DNA of 64,000 bases from Anarhynchus alexandrinus (taxonomy: Eukaryota > Chordata > Aves > Charadriiformes > Charadriidae): contig VUYV01000073.1 in assembly GCA_008711295.1 (NCBI GenBank), positions 434,001-498,000 on the forward strand, in the 5' to 3' direction. The position numbers and the translations under genes were made by a program. How positions within the stretch are numbered: the stretch's first letter is position 1; each line of letters starts with the position of its first letter. A model generated the notes under the pieces. The model saw only the letters and a list, made by a program, of their open reading frames with translations, searched no databases and was not told the origin of the DNA. Below are positions 49,436 to 61,732 of the stretch, piece by piece.

Positions 49436-52400
49436 TCACAGGCATGTCTGGCCAGACTTTATATTGGCCCCAGAAATGCGGGGAGGGGGAAGAAGAGGGG
49501 GAAGGTCACAGAAGGCACGGCACTTGCATTTCTGTATTGGTGAATGGGTCAGTCTCAGCTCTCTGGGATGACATATTTTAGATGGTTATTGGAAGTTAAA
49601 TACATTGCTTTACCCTTTCTTTACCCTTTCCCATACAGAATGATGCCATTTACAAGCAACTGATAGAGCAATTCATACTACACCTTTGACAAATTGAATT
49701 TAATAAACAGTAACAGCTTAGTACAGCTTTAACAAATCTGCTCATTCCTCCACAAGTTCACTCCTCCACTCCTGCCTTTGCCAGGCTCCTGGAGCCTACA
49801 GCAGCCCCTTGGCAATATTCAGCATTTAGGCTGCAAGTTGTCCTTTGTCTTAGAGCAACAAAAATACTCTCAGACAGGTTCTGGTTTACCCTGAACTGGG
49901 AAGCGAGTCACGGTAAAGTGAAGGTCGCACAGATGATTTGCAGCTTCATCCTGCACCCACTTAAGTCAGCTGCCTAACCCTTGTTCCTTTAGGTTGGGGC
50001 AGGACTGAGCCCACAGCTTTACTGTGCAGCTGCAGGAATAGTGCTGCATACCTTTTCCCTTTCTTTTCATAGAAGCCGCCCTAGGACCTTTGTCCAAAAC
50101 TCCTCTGAATTGGTAGAGCCAGTAATATTGGGAAGTTTCGAGATGAGTCCTGCATCCTTCAGTAATTTATATTGTTACAGATCAGTAGTACTGTATCACC
50201 TGAAGTTTGGTTTGCACGCATTTTTAAGTGGAAATATCACCTTTTTTTTTCCCCCACAGTTATATCTTCCTATCAATTCAATATTTAATTAACAGTTTAG
50301 CCACTTCACCTGATTTTTCAGAACTCACTGATTCAAAAGTCATTTTAAAGTAATATATTTATTTATTAAAGAAGCCAGTTATACAGGTTGATGCATTAAG
50401 ATACTAGCAACACCTGTATTTAAATTATTGGGTGTTCATATAGATTTGGTTCCATGAGAAGCAACCCCATGACATATGATTATGACCAATATTACTACCC
50501 CATGGTTTGCTAGGAACATGTGTGTCCATAGTTATTCAGCTATTATACTCTCAGAGTGTAAGATTAATAAAAACAACCTTTCAAAAAAGTCTTCTGTGCA
50601 GTTAATTTCCAACTACTGCTTTTTCATCCCTATTCCAAAGTCCTGAAGACTTGCTTCAGCCGTGGGTATTTTCACTCATGGATTTACATGATTTTGTACC
50701 TGTCTTTGAGACCTAAGGTCCCACTGTCAGCCAGAAAGCAAGTGACCAACCTGGAATCAATTGGCCCATACCCAAATTTAATTAAACTTCTCTCTGCAAC
50801 TCTAGAGGAAACTGATTTCCCTCATTATTGCTTATGTGGATAATATGTGAAATTAATTCTCCTTCACTAAGTTATCACTGCATTGAGCAGACAAACACAC
50901 ATATAATGTTATTAAAAGTAATGAAATAGGTTCATCAGCAGTTAACGTTAATGTTTTGTGTCATTGCAATCTTGTGTGCAATTTAGGACAAAATTATTCA
51001 GCTTTGCAGCTGCAAGATGCAGAAGGTTAACAGCTCAAGGGTTTGCCAAGGTTTTGGCAAAAGGCACTATTTATACATAGTTTTCTGTAGATGAAAAAGG
51101 GAGGGAAAGATGAATTCACCTTGCTTTCCCTCTCATCTTCCACAGACCGGCAGAGGGAAGGATAGAAGCAGAAAAGGAAGTAGGGATTCCTCTCTGCGGG
51201 AGGTGAGTCCTCCTGTGGTAGACCAGTAAGAAGCCAGTAACAGCACGCTGACATTGCCTTTGCTAGTAATGAGCCACAGGTTTTTCACTGATGTTTGCAA
51301 GGCCTCAAGACTAAGGTTTGTCAGGAGTGGTTTGTCTGAAACTTTCTTCAACTTCCAGGAACACTGCTTTAACAAAACATGTGTTAGTTGTAAGAGTAGT
51401 TTGTCTGATGACAAAAGATGAGTTTTAGGAGTATCAAAAAATAAGAATTTAACATACATAGAATGCACCGTAAATTCAGACACAATGTCCAGGTGTAGAC
51501 CAAGAAAGAGCAAAGTATAACAACATGTTGCAAAACATATAACACCAGCACCTAGTTAATCCAAATAAATACATAACTGAAGGAAGGAGAGTAGGAAGAA
51601 GACTCCATTAATATCAACATCTTGATGATTCCAGGAAAGGAATCAAGATGCTAGTGGCTTGTACCCTGATATACACACTCTGGGTGGACAGCAGAGGGAT
51701 GGTGGAAGGGAACAAACAGCACTGGGAAAGGGGGAAATATGTGTTGTCACAGGACAAGGACTGCCTGAAAGCACTTGATAAAATGTCTGGACTGTATCTG
51801 CACAAATCTAACTCATTAGATGATTCTGGTAGGCAGTAGAAAAATAAAGGAGCACAGGTAATTATCACAGATGAACTGTTAAATCTACATCCTTGTAACA
51901 TGTTTTGGGCAGAGGCTAGAAAGTGATAGCAACCAAAGTAATAACCACTAATTTAGTCTTAAACAGAGAGAAAGTCAGAGGTTGGCCTGCAGCTACATGA
52001 CCAACAAAGCTATTTGCAGCTTATGCTGACCATCTACCCTAAAAAGCAGTAAATGTCTTTTAGGGGAGCAGCACCTTGGAAGGAACATATCTGCAGGTGC
52101 CCAGGGCTGTGCGTAAAAACTGAGCCCAAGGTGGCACAACTCTGTGTGGAATCCAGGTCACCTGCCAAGGCTTGGACATGGTGACCAGCTGCAGTGAATG
52201 TCCTGCTTCCTCGAGTCCATGGTGCAGGTTGAGACTGGACCAGAGGGGCCTTGGTTGGTGTGAGTGTGCCTGCAGAATGTGTGTATGGTAAAACAGAAAT
52301 CTTGGAAGAGAAATCACTTACCACTTGCTATGCCCAGCCTACTTGGGAAATAAATTTTAGACTTTATGTCAGTGAGTGGTGTGGTTCAGATCTTGAGGCC

Positions 52401-54733
52401 ACCCCACCTTCATTTCTCCATTACACTGTATATAGCAATTTTAGCTATGTCATTACTATTGAGACCTTTTCTGTACAGGAGTATTTTATATTTTCATTTT
52501 CTTTCTTTTTTTACAACAATTAGATCTGAACTAATAATAATTCTTTTGTTTCTATGATAAGATTTTATTCATCTTAATCATAAATTCAGAATTTACATAT
52601 ACAGTGTGATTTCATCTTGCCCATAACAAAATTTTGAGTATATAACACTACTCCTGTCTGTGCTTTGATTCTACACTGTGACCCAACAGACACAGGAAAT
52701 GATGCCAGATTTATCTAAGGTTAAAAACTGAAGAACATAGTAGCATATGATTGAATGTAAAAAACCGGCTTTAAGCTGTCCTGATTTTCATCATCTCTTT
52801 TTAATGTATTAATTACCTCCTTTTAACAAGACCTCCTCAGGTAAAGGAAAAAAAAAACCAAAACACAAATTCCAATGCAGACTGAATTTATGACATTGAT
52901 TTGAAGGACAGCATTTCAAAGAAATTCTGCTGGGAGCTCACAGAATGAGTTTTTTTCTGATGTCCATAACATAAGTCTTTTTTCCTGTCCCCACAATGAT
53001 GTGGTCAGCTGATGAACTGTGCTGATGTTCTCAGGTCTCTGTTGTGTACAAATGACAGATAAATAAATTCATCTGCAAAGACCCTTATGTAGTAATAGCA
53101 AGAGAAATCAACAATCAAGCTTAGGAGCCTGGAAGGTTAGCACATAAATTCATATTCAGTTTCTCAGACTTCTTACTCTGATATATTGACCTGAAGAGTT
53201 AAGGGTCATTTTAAAAACCTAGGCAACAAGGTTGGGAGATGTGAAACCACCTTGACCACCCTGAGGAAAAAAAAAAAAAAAAAGGCTTAATCTGCTGATC
53301 AGCTGGAGATACAAGAAGGAATTTCTCATATGCATGATCTGATGCCTTTTGGATATCTAATTGTAAGAGCTGGAAGAAGCCCTTCCATTTCTCAGCCTGC
53401 AGGCCATCTTGGGCAATCCAGAGAAGATGCTCCCAAGAAAAACAAGAAAAACAATCCACAACAGATTTCCTCCTCCTGTTAAAGGAATATCTTCTTTTTC
53501 CCTTCTATCTTGCCTTACAGTTGTTGTAAGCTATTTATGGAAGCGTTCCTATCATTTCTGCTTCAGGTGCCTAACTTAGGTTAACAGAAAGGGGTAAATG
53601 CTTCCAGAGTATAATCCAGAGCATAATTCATAGCATTTAAACAATCATGGTGTGTCCTGGACATTTGCAAAGCTATATCCCAGTCCTGAAATGTATGGGT
53701 TTTTGTCCTGGAATGTGTAGCATGGCAGCTACCTACTACTTCCTAAATGACTAAACTGAGAAAATTAAGGCAAATGCTAAACCCATGACAGGGTAGATAT
53801 GTTCATGGCTGGACAGTCAGAATGAGTTGTAGAATGACTTGGGAAGTTAATCCTGGCCAAACTCCAGCAGGTATTTATGTGCTACCTGCCTAAATTTCCC
53901 CTGTTGTTTCAATTAAATTTTATCTTCACTTCCTCCTGTTAAAACACTACTGTGTAATATTGCTGGCCCAGAAAGAGTTGCCATTATCCCAAGGGAAACT
54001 GCATTTCAGCAGCAAGCCCAGCAATCTTTGTAAAGTCTCTGAGAAGTTCTTTAGTATCCTTCTGGGTACATGTTTCTATAAAAATGCAAAGTATAACGGT
54101 ATGTAACTCTGCCACTCTGCTATTCATAAAAAGGAAAGGGAAAGTAGGTCAGTATGTGAAGGACACAGGATGCTGGGAATGTTCTCAAATCCAGCTTCCA
54201 CTTAACCCAAATGAGGCCACAATGAGTATCCCAACTGAGGTGCTCCTTCTTGCCTTTAAGGATGGCAGACAGCATCAACTAGGAGGTGCAGAGCACCAAA
54301 ACTTTTATTTTGGCTCATGTACCAAGTGGAAATGAAAGTAGATTTCCCAATAACCTTACTGACTCTAAGGCACTGCATTTGTTCTAGAGAAAATCTATGT
54401 TAATATGAATACAGACATGTCGCCTTAAAATATGTATATACACTACATACATCCATATACCGTAACACATAGAAGGCTGCTGAGGAATTGTTTGTTTTGT
54501 TTGGCTGCTTTTTTTTTTTTCTTTTTTTAACTGCTTACAATAGTAATAATGACCACAGTGCTGGGCATTTCCAGGGGACTAATGACCAGCTGGGGTTAAT
54601 GACCTGAAATGTAGCCACAGGCCATCAACTCATCCCAGCTAGCCATTAATCCTATGGAACTACCAGTGCCTCCACTGTTATTGCTTAATTTAGTCTCCCT
54701 AATTTTAGTGTAGCTTTAAAAACCTTGCTGCAG
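49436..54733. other. Long non-coding stretch
   Basis: No recognisable gene or repeat family. Unsupported frames include 51133-51513 (minus, 126 codons), 51614-51901 (minus), 52034-52324 (minus, 96 codons) and 54084-54335 (plus). The 51.6-52.3 kb part is GC-richer, but I found no LTR or domain in it. A-runs of about 18 and T-runs lie at 53263-53283 and 54510-54530. Confidence 0.45.
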
Positions 54734-55055
54734 CCACTGAGCAGCTCTGTATTTTATTAGCCCTGCATTTCTACTGCTGAGCACGGGTTGTTTTCCTAGC
54801 TGCTGATCAACTCTAAACACTGAATAGACTTTATTAAAAGTTGGTTATCAAGCTGCTGAGCATCTCCAGACATCTAAATATTTTATGTGTGTTTGCTTTG
54901 AGTGGCCCTGAGCAATTAATACATTGTTTCATTAGGGTTTTTTTTTTTTACTAACCACTAAGTGACTCTAAACACCTAATATATTTCACAAGAAGTTTGT
55001 ATTCCAGCCATTGAGCAGCTTTAAACACTAAATTGGCGTCATACATTTTAAAAAG
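54734..55055. repeat. Degenerate tandem array, unit about 53 bp
   Basis: Successive units share the pattern 'cc(a/t)(c/t)tgagcagct(c/t)taaacact(g/a)aat' followed by an AT-rich part and '...gttt.tattccag'. Units: 54800-54852 (53 bp), 54853-54905 (53 bp), 54906-54954 (49 bp), 54955-55007 (53 bp), a partial 48 bp unit at 55008-55055, and a more diverged first unit at 54734-54799. The register is kept across all units despite heavy substitution, so the array is old. It may extend upstream to about 54680 in still more worn form. Confidence 0.75.
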
Positions 55056-58000
55056 AAATCACTCAGTGTTACACATTTCTCACAAGTAATTTCCTGTCTC
55101 TACTCTTCTAAACATTATTCTTTTACTTTATGGAGTTGGGTTTTTTTTTCAGCTGATACATTCCTATTTAGCTTGCCGGACCTCCAGTACTTCTCATTCA
55201 AAAGCTTGGAGCTTCACTGGAATTGGCTTTGCTTCATTTCCTTCATCTAACACAGAGAAAAGAAAAGCCACAGGGGGCAACACGGACCCCAGTTTCCTTC
55301 CGGCACCAAATTAAGGGATTAGAAAATATTCGTGTTGTTCTGACCAAGATAATAAATCAGGCTTTAGACTTAAAAATAACCCGTGGTGTATGCCTGCATT
55401 TACAACCACCAACAGCATGACAATCAAAATGACAGTGATTCAGTAGGTACTCTTAATCATGGTTACAGATCTCCAGTCCAGTGCTGTCAAGGGGAAATTC
55501 ACACTGCGGCGGCAAACGCTGAGGTTAGCTAACATTTGCCCACTCGGGCTGGGGACTTGATCAGCTCGCCTTCCATCAGACAGGCCCCCACCCTGCAATT
55601 TGCTTGCTTCTCCAAGATCTCCTCTACAGCGCTTCAGCCAGCAAGAGTTGTCACCACTCCTCTGGAGTCAGGGGAGCAATGAGCCCCATTGGCACTGATC
55701 CTGGACCTCGCTGCTCAACCTCTGCAGCTCCATTGCGGCAAGAAGGGACAGGACCTTCCCGATTGCCATGCCAGGCAAAGTTCCCACCAAATCGGACTTC
55801 TGCTCTTTTCAGCAAGCGGTAAAATCTCGGTGGCAGGGCAGAGTTGCATAGCAAGGCTCAACAAGGACGGGTACACCAGCCAGCTCACAGCCTTTTTGGG
55901 AACTTCTATACACAGCCATATACACCACTCCAAGACCAGCTTTCCAAGCCCGTATTTACCTGCTCAATGGGCATCTGGCTTGCTTGTCCCCTTCTTCCAT
56001 GCAGATAGGGCAGCTTTTTCCTCTGGGTTCCTCTTCTGGGTAGGACCAAGCAAAGGGATAAAGGAATCTGTCATAGCTTCTGTCAAGTTGAGGCTTTTAC
56101 CAGATAGGTAGGACTAAGCATCTCTTTGTTTAAAAATCCCTAACAACTGTCATTGCTTTTAAACAGTACTGTTGAGGACAGCATTGCTGGCTGTTGTTGA
56201 AGTGATGCAATATTTGCAAAAGAAGGAAGTATGGCAAGTCTTGCTTTAATAATACGAGTAAATTATATTAATGTCAACAAATTAAAGTGGGGTGGGTGTT
56301 TTTCAGAAAAAAAAAATACCAAGGAAAATTTAAATAAATGTTAAAGGCCAGATTGTCATATGAAAAACACATTGCCCTCTTCCTCAAATGATTTGAAAAA
56401 CTTGTCCTGAAACAATATAGGCATGGATTCAGAAGACTGGAGCATTGATATAACAATGTGAACACCTCTTTTGTAATTATTATCTCATAGGTAATGTTTT
56501 TACAACTCAGCCTGATTGCATGAACCATCTGTCTTCTATAATAGTATGTAAATCTTCTCTCTAACCATATCAGTCGGATTAACTGAAGTCAAAATAAAGG
56601 TTATTATTATATTATTACCTTAGAAAAGATTGGTCCCAGTTGATGGTCATGGTATGGAAGTGTACCCAATACAATTTTAGACAACTTTTACCAGGATGGA
56701 CCAGGAGGGTTTTGATTTGTTTAAGTCTCCTCAGGAACTCCTGACATTCAGCAATTCTGTATTGGCTCTGCCACAAGACTGGCAAGGCAATTCTTACATT
56801 CAAATGACATCCAGTGCCCTATACTTCAAATCTTAGCAATAAGATATTGCCTTATAATATTTGGTTTGCTAGTTATGCACCAGCTTGAACTGCAATATCC
56901 GTCTTTGTGCTGATACACCTGGGCATGAGTTAAGGAATGAGCTGGTATGTGGGGAATGAGTGGAGATTATTACTTAGATAACTCCAGTGCTTTCAGTGCT
57001 GCACATAAAAAAAATCTGACTCTGGATGCTCTGCCTTTGGCATACTTGTAACTCAGACTGATATCATCTGTGTATCTGAGTTTGTGTATGTGTGTGTGGG
57101 CATGCATACAAGAACAGACGTGCATATTTTACTTTTAAACCTCCAATCACTGGTACTTTCCTGAAGTCCTGTCAAAATTACCTGGTTCCCAGGAATCAGC
57201 TCTGGGACCCCAGGCTGTTATCTTTGGACCAAGTCTATTTTGGGTTGTTCCTCATGGGAGGTTTGTTGTTTTTTTTTGTTTTGTTTTGTTTTGTTTTTTT
57301 ATTTCCAGGCACTGAATGGAACTATATTGTAAAGTCAGATCATGATTTTTCTTTGGCATACATATTTTATTTTGCGCACACATGTGGTTTTCATGCAGTT
57401 AATATTTTAAGTATAGAAATCCTAAAATAAACACAACAAAAAGCAAAATCCAAGTTAAGACCTTTAAAAATAAAGGCTATATTGGAAATATCAACTGACC
57501 CTCAACTCTGTAAATACAGAAGCATAACTATGTTGACTTTGGGTTAGATTCAGTTCAGAGAGGATGAATGCAATATTTATTTCAGCATGAATTGCAAGCA
57601 TTGCAGCTCCTGTCAGTTATGAGTGAAATCAGTCCTATGATAATCAAAATCATAATGAAAGAATATACTGTCATGAGAGTAATACATTATTTTTGTATTG
57701 AAAAGCAATTCTGCCTCTTTTCTTTTACTGTGATTAATGCTACTGATCTTTATGTATTTAACTCTTCCAATGTTATAATTCTCAGGCCGTTATAACAAAG
57801 ACATGTCTGCTGTAACAAAAAAAGAAAAAAACAACATATAGTTTTACATTAAAAAGGAGTTGTGCTGTTTAAGTTTTTTTTTTCAGTGATATCTGATAAA
57901 ATATCTTTTATTGGTGCAGTCTTATGTGTTGTTTTTTAGTAGAGGTTTCTATAATATTTCTGAAGTAGATCAAAAGTCCCTTTGGATGTGTGCATCCTGA

Positions 58001-59389
58001 CAAATCAACAATAAAAATTCTCATTGTGTTGCAATTTCTGAGGAAAGCTATACATTTCACAAGTTCCTTGTGTCTGATGGCTTTACATGAACTTAACAGT
58101 ACAACAGTTGCACAAGTGAAATATATAATTATCTCAAATTTGCCTATCTACTCTGGTAACTAAATTTTATAGGACTACACTGGACAAAGAACATATATTC
58201 CATCTGGCACAGTCCAGACAATCAAAGACAACCTTCTCAACAAAAATGCTTGTTGTTTTAAAAGCAGTCATGTCTGCACAGGCTAAAAACCCTTTACCAT
58301 TAGTACACCGGCACATCTTTGTGTGATGTCTTTGTAATATTCATTATTTAATAAAGATATTTATTATTTAATAAAGACCAGTTCTTTATTTGTGAGCTCT
58401 TAAGAAAAAGTTCATTATCAGAAAGCACAGGTTTGAGTTCTGTTTTCCACCTGGATAATAAATAATGCAAAGATTTTCCCACTGATCTTCAATAAGTTTC
58501 TCAACTGCAAACAGCTCTGTTGTATCTAATTTACATGACCTTAAAGGATACGAAATGGACTGCTAGTGAATATCACCTGAAGTTAAAGTAAAGATTTCAA
58601 ACTTTTTTTTCCCTATAATATTGTTCTTTCTACAGAGAGATGTTTAACAGACAAGATTTCAGTCTTTTCATGTTCTCCATCCATCAGGATATTTCTCAAA
58701 TCTTTTGTCAGTTTCTTGCGTTTCTCTATTTTCCATTATATTTTCAAGTTCTCATTTGCTTTATTTTTTTTCTCTTGCTATCTTAAAAATTTTCCAACTA
58801 AAAATTGGATTACACAGCTCCTGCTTTTTAAGACTTTCTAAGATAAGAGTGGTCTCAGTCAGCCATTAATTTCTTAAAATTCTAGATGAACTCTTTGCAA
58901 AGCTGTTACCTCAGAAACACATCTTCTCCTTGGGTTCTGTGTAGGCTGCTCTTTGTTCGAATTGCATGCATGTAAATCTTGTCTTAGGTCACAAATGGAG
59001 ATTACTGCAGTACTCTTTTCATGATTTCCCAGTACTAAATATAACAGTATTGCTTCATGGTTTAATAAGACTGTTGTCATCTCTGTTGGAAACATCCCAG
59101 AGTAGAAGATAGTTGGAAAGAAGACAACCTTGAAACCAGGAGCAGCACAAGCCCAAGCAGAAGACACAAGTGAACTCAGGTTTCACAGGGTGGTACCAGC
59201 TCTCAGTTTTGCCTGTGTGTTTTGCAGTGGTCAAGGGCATGAATCAGCAGAAAATCAATTGAATAGAACCATTCTCTTGCGATTACTTCCCCAAGGCAAA
59301 AGAAAATGTTGCATGGCTTTGTAACACCTCTCCGCCAGACTCATCCCAGGATACAGAAGACACTCCTAAGACACAGAGGTACCTGCTGT
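55056..59389. other. Non-coding, GC-richer block at 55.5-56.1 kb
   Basis: At 55500-56111 the DNA is richer in G and C, and frames are open on both strands (55689-56111 plus, 140 codons; 55715-55933 and 55651-55854 minus). No domain is recognised. A (TTTTG)n tract lies at 57261-57300. A 20 bp unit repeated twice ('attatttaataaaga' at 58343 and 58363) lies near 58.3 kb. The remainder is AT-rich and featureless. Confidence 0.45.
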
Positions 59390-59404
59390 GCTCTAGTTAA
59401 CTTT

Positions 59405-60436
59405 CCTGACACAGCTGGTGCAGGAGCCAACTAAAGCAGGTCCTCCTGGACCTGCTGCTTGTTAACAGAGAAGGACTTTTAGGAGGTGTAATGGTTGGAG
59501 GCTGTCTCAAACATAGTGATCATAAAATAATAGGGTTTTCAATTCTCAGTTAAGTATGGAGAGGGGTTAGCAGAACTGCCACATGGGACTTCCATAGGGC
59601 AGACATTGGCCTGTTCAGGATATTGATAGGCAGAGTCCATTGGGAGGCTGTCCTGAAGTCCAGGAAGGTTGCGCACTCCTCAAGAAGGAAGTCTTAAAGG
59701 TGCAAGAACAGGCCACCCCCATGTCCCGAAAGACGGTCCAGCAGGGTAGGAGACTGGCCTGGCTGAACAGAAAGCTTTGGCTGGAACTCAGGAACAAAAG
59801 GAGAGTTTATGGCCTTTGGAAAAGGGAGCGGGCCACTCAGGACAACTACAAAGATGAAGTGAAGCTATGCAGGGAGAAAATTAGAAGGGCCATCAATCTG
59901 GCTATTGCTGTAAAAGACAATAAAGAATGTTTCTATAAATACATTAACAACAAAAGGAGGACTAGGGAGAATCTTCCTCATATATTAGATGCAGGGGGAA
60001 ATACAGTGACTAAGGATGAGGAAAAGGCTGAGGTACTTAACACTTTCTTTGCCTTAGTCTTTAATAGCAGGACTAGTTGTTGGGTACCCAGCCCCTTGAG
60101 CTGGAAGACAGGAATGGGGACCAGAATGAGAACTCCATAATCCAGGAGAAAATGGTCAGTGACCTGCTGCACCAGCTAGACATACACAAGTCTGTGGGGC
60201 CAGATGGGATACACCCAAGAGTGCTGAAGGAGTTGGCAGATGTGCTCACTAGACCATTCTTCACAATTTTTCAGCAGTCCTGGCTAACTGGGGAGGTCCC
60301 AATGGACTGGAGATTAGCAGATGTGGCGCCCGTCTACAAGAAGGGCCGGAAAGATGATCCAGGGAATTACAGACCTGTCAGTCTGACCTCAGTGCCGGGG
60401 ACGGTTATGGAGCAGATCATCTCGAGTGACATTACG
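59405..60436 (+). pseudogene. CR1 ORF2 relic: end of endonuclease, linker, start of reverse transcriptase
   Basis: The frame-0 part (59640-60075) carries the basic linker, for example 'LCREKIRRAINLAIAVKDNK', then 'GGNTVTKDEEKAEVLN'. It lacks a short block usual in CR1 (an in-frame loss of about 12 bp near 59893). A small deletion at about 60078 shifts the reading into frame 2. This frame continues with the start of the reverse transcriptase region: 'SVGPDGIHPRVLKELADVL', 'SWLTGEVPMDWRLADVAPVY' and 'GNYRPVSLTSVPGTVMEQII'. It ends at a TAA stop at 60437-60439 where CR1 normally reads on. The frame is clearly dead. The matches are to CR1 as I know it, not from a search. Confidence 0.9.
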
Positions 60437-60439
60437 TAA

Positions 60440-61644
60440 TATTTAAAGGACAACCAGACAATCAGGCCCAGTCAACACGGGTTCATGAAGGGCAGGTCCT
60501 GCTTAACAAACCTGATCTCCTTCTATGGCAAGGTGACCCACTTGGTACACAAGTGAAAAGCTGTGGATGTTATATACCTGGACTTCAGTAAAGCCTTCAA
60601 TACTATTCCCCACAGCATTCTCATGAAAAACTGGCTACCCAAGGCTTGGACAGGCATACTCTCTGCTGGATCAAAGACTGGCTGGATGGCCGGGCCCAGA
60701 GAGTGGCTGTGAATGGAGTTAAATCCAGTTGGCGGCTGGTCACAAGTGGTGTTCCACAGGGCTCAGTGTTGGGTCCAGTCCTGTTTAATATCTTTATTAA
60801 TTATCTCAATGAGGGGATTGAGAGCACCCTCAGTAAGTTTGCAGACAGCACAAAGTTAGGTGGGAGTGTTGATCTCCTTGAAGGTAGCAAGGGTCTTCAG
60901 CGGGATCTGGATAGGCTGGATCGATGGGCTGAGGCCAACAGTGTGAGCTTCAACAAGGCCAAGTGCTGAGTCCTGCACTTGGGCCACACCAACGCTATGC
61001 AACAGTACAGGCTTGGGGAGGAGTGGTTGAAAAGCTGCCCAGCAGAAAAAGACCTGGGAGTGTTGACTGACAACCAGCTGAACATGAGCCAGCAGTGTGC
61101 CCAGGTGGCCAAGAAGGCCAAAGGCATCCTGGCCTGCATCAGGAATAGTGTAGACTGCAGGACTAGAGAATTGATTGTCCCACTGTACTCAGCACTGGTG
61201 AGGCCTCACCTTGAGTACTGTGTTCAATTTTGGGCTCCACAGTATAAGAAGGACATGGAGGACCCTCTGGAGAGGGTCCAGAGAAGGGCAATGAAGCTGG
61301 TGATGGGTCTTGAGAATAAGTTCTATGAGGAACAGCTGAGGGACTTGGGGTTGTTTAGTCTGAAGAAAAGGAGGCTGAAGGGAGACATTATTGCTCTCTA
61401 CAACTACCTGAAAGGAGGTTGTAGAAAGGTGGGCGTTGGTCTCTTCTTACAGGTTACAACTGATAGGACAAGAGGAAATGGCGTCAAGTTGCACCAGGGG
61501 AGGTTTAGATTAGTCATTAGGAAAAGCTTCTACGCTGAAAGGGTTATCAAAGACTGGAACAGGCTGCCCAGGGAAGTGGTTGAATCACCATCCTTGGATG
61601 TATTTAAAAGCTATCTAGATATGGTGCTTAGGGACACGGTTTAG
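60440..61644 (+). pseudogene. CR1 ORF2 relic: reverse transcriptase core and C-terminus
   Basis: Frame 2 continues with 'QHGFMKGRSCLTNLISFY', a TGA stop at 60554-60556, then motif A 'DFSKAFN' at 60581. A second frameshift at about 60620-60645 moves to frame 1. There the sequence carries '[19 protein letters not shown]' and the catalytic motif C, where the family's FADD reads FADS (serine codon AGC at 60847-60849). A TGA at 60967-60969 stands where CR1 has an arginine codon, consistent with CpG decay of CGA. The C-terminal 221 codons (60979-61644) run uninterrupted to the natural end. Two frameshifts, three stops and a changed catalytic aspartate make this an inactive fossil. Confidence 0.92.
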
Positions 61645-61732
61645 AAGTGGGCCCAGTAGCGTTAAGTAATGGTTGGACTAGATGATCTTAAAGGTCTTTT
61701 CCAGCCATAACAATTCTATTCTATGATTCTAT

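Larger units (their letters stand above)
59390..61732 (+). mobile_element. CR1 LINE, 5'-truncated, about 2.3 kb
   Basis: A long CR1 non-LTR retrotransposon on the plus strand. It begins within the endonuclease part of ORF2 ('cagctggtgcaggagccaac', then 'ctgctgcttgttaacagaga') and continues through the linker, reverse transcriptase and C-terminal region. It ends in the CR1 3' UTR with 'ggactagatgatcttaaagg' and the terminal 'attctatgattctat'. The 5' boundary is uncertain by about 60 bp. It has no flanking duplication, as is usual for CR1. CR1 is the dominant LINE of birds, and several of the shorter fragments in this window share the same 3' end. Confidence 0.95.
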
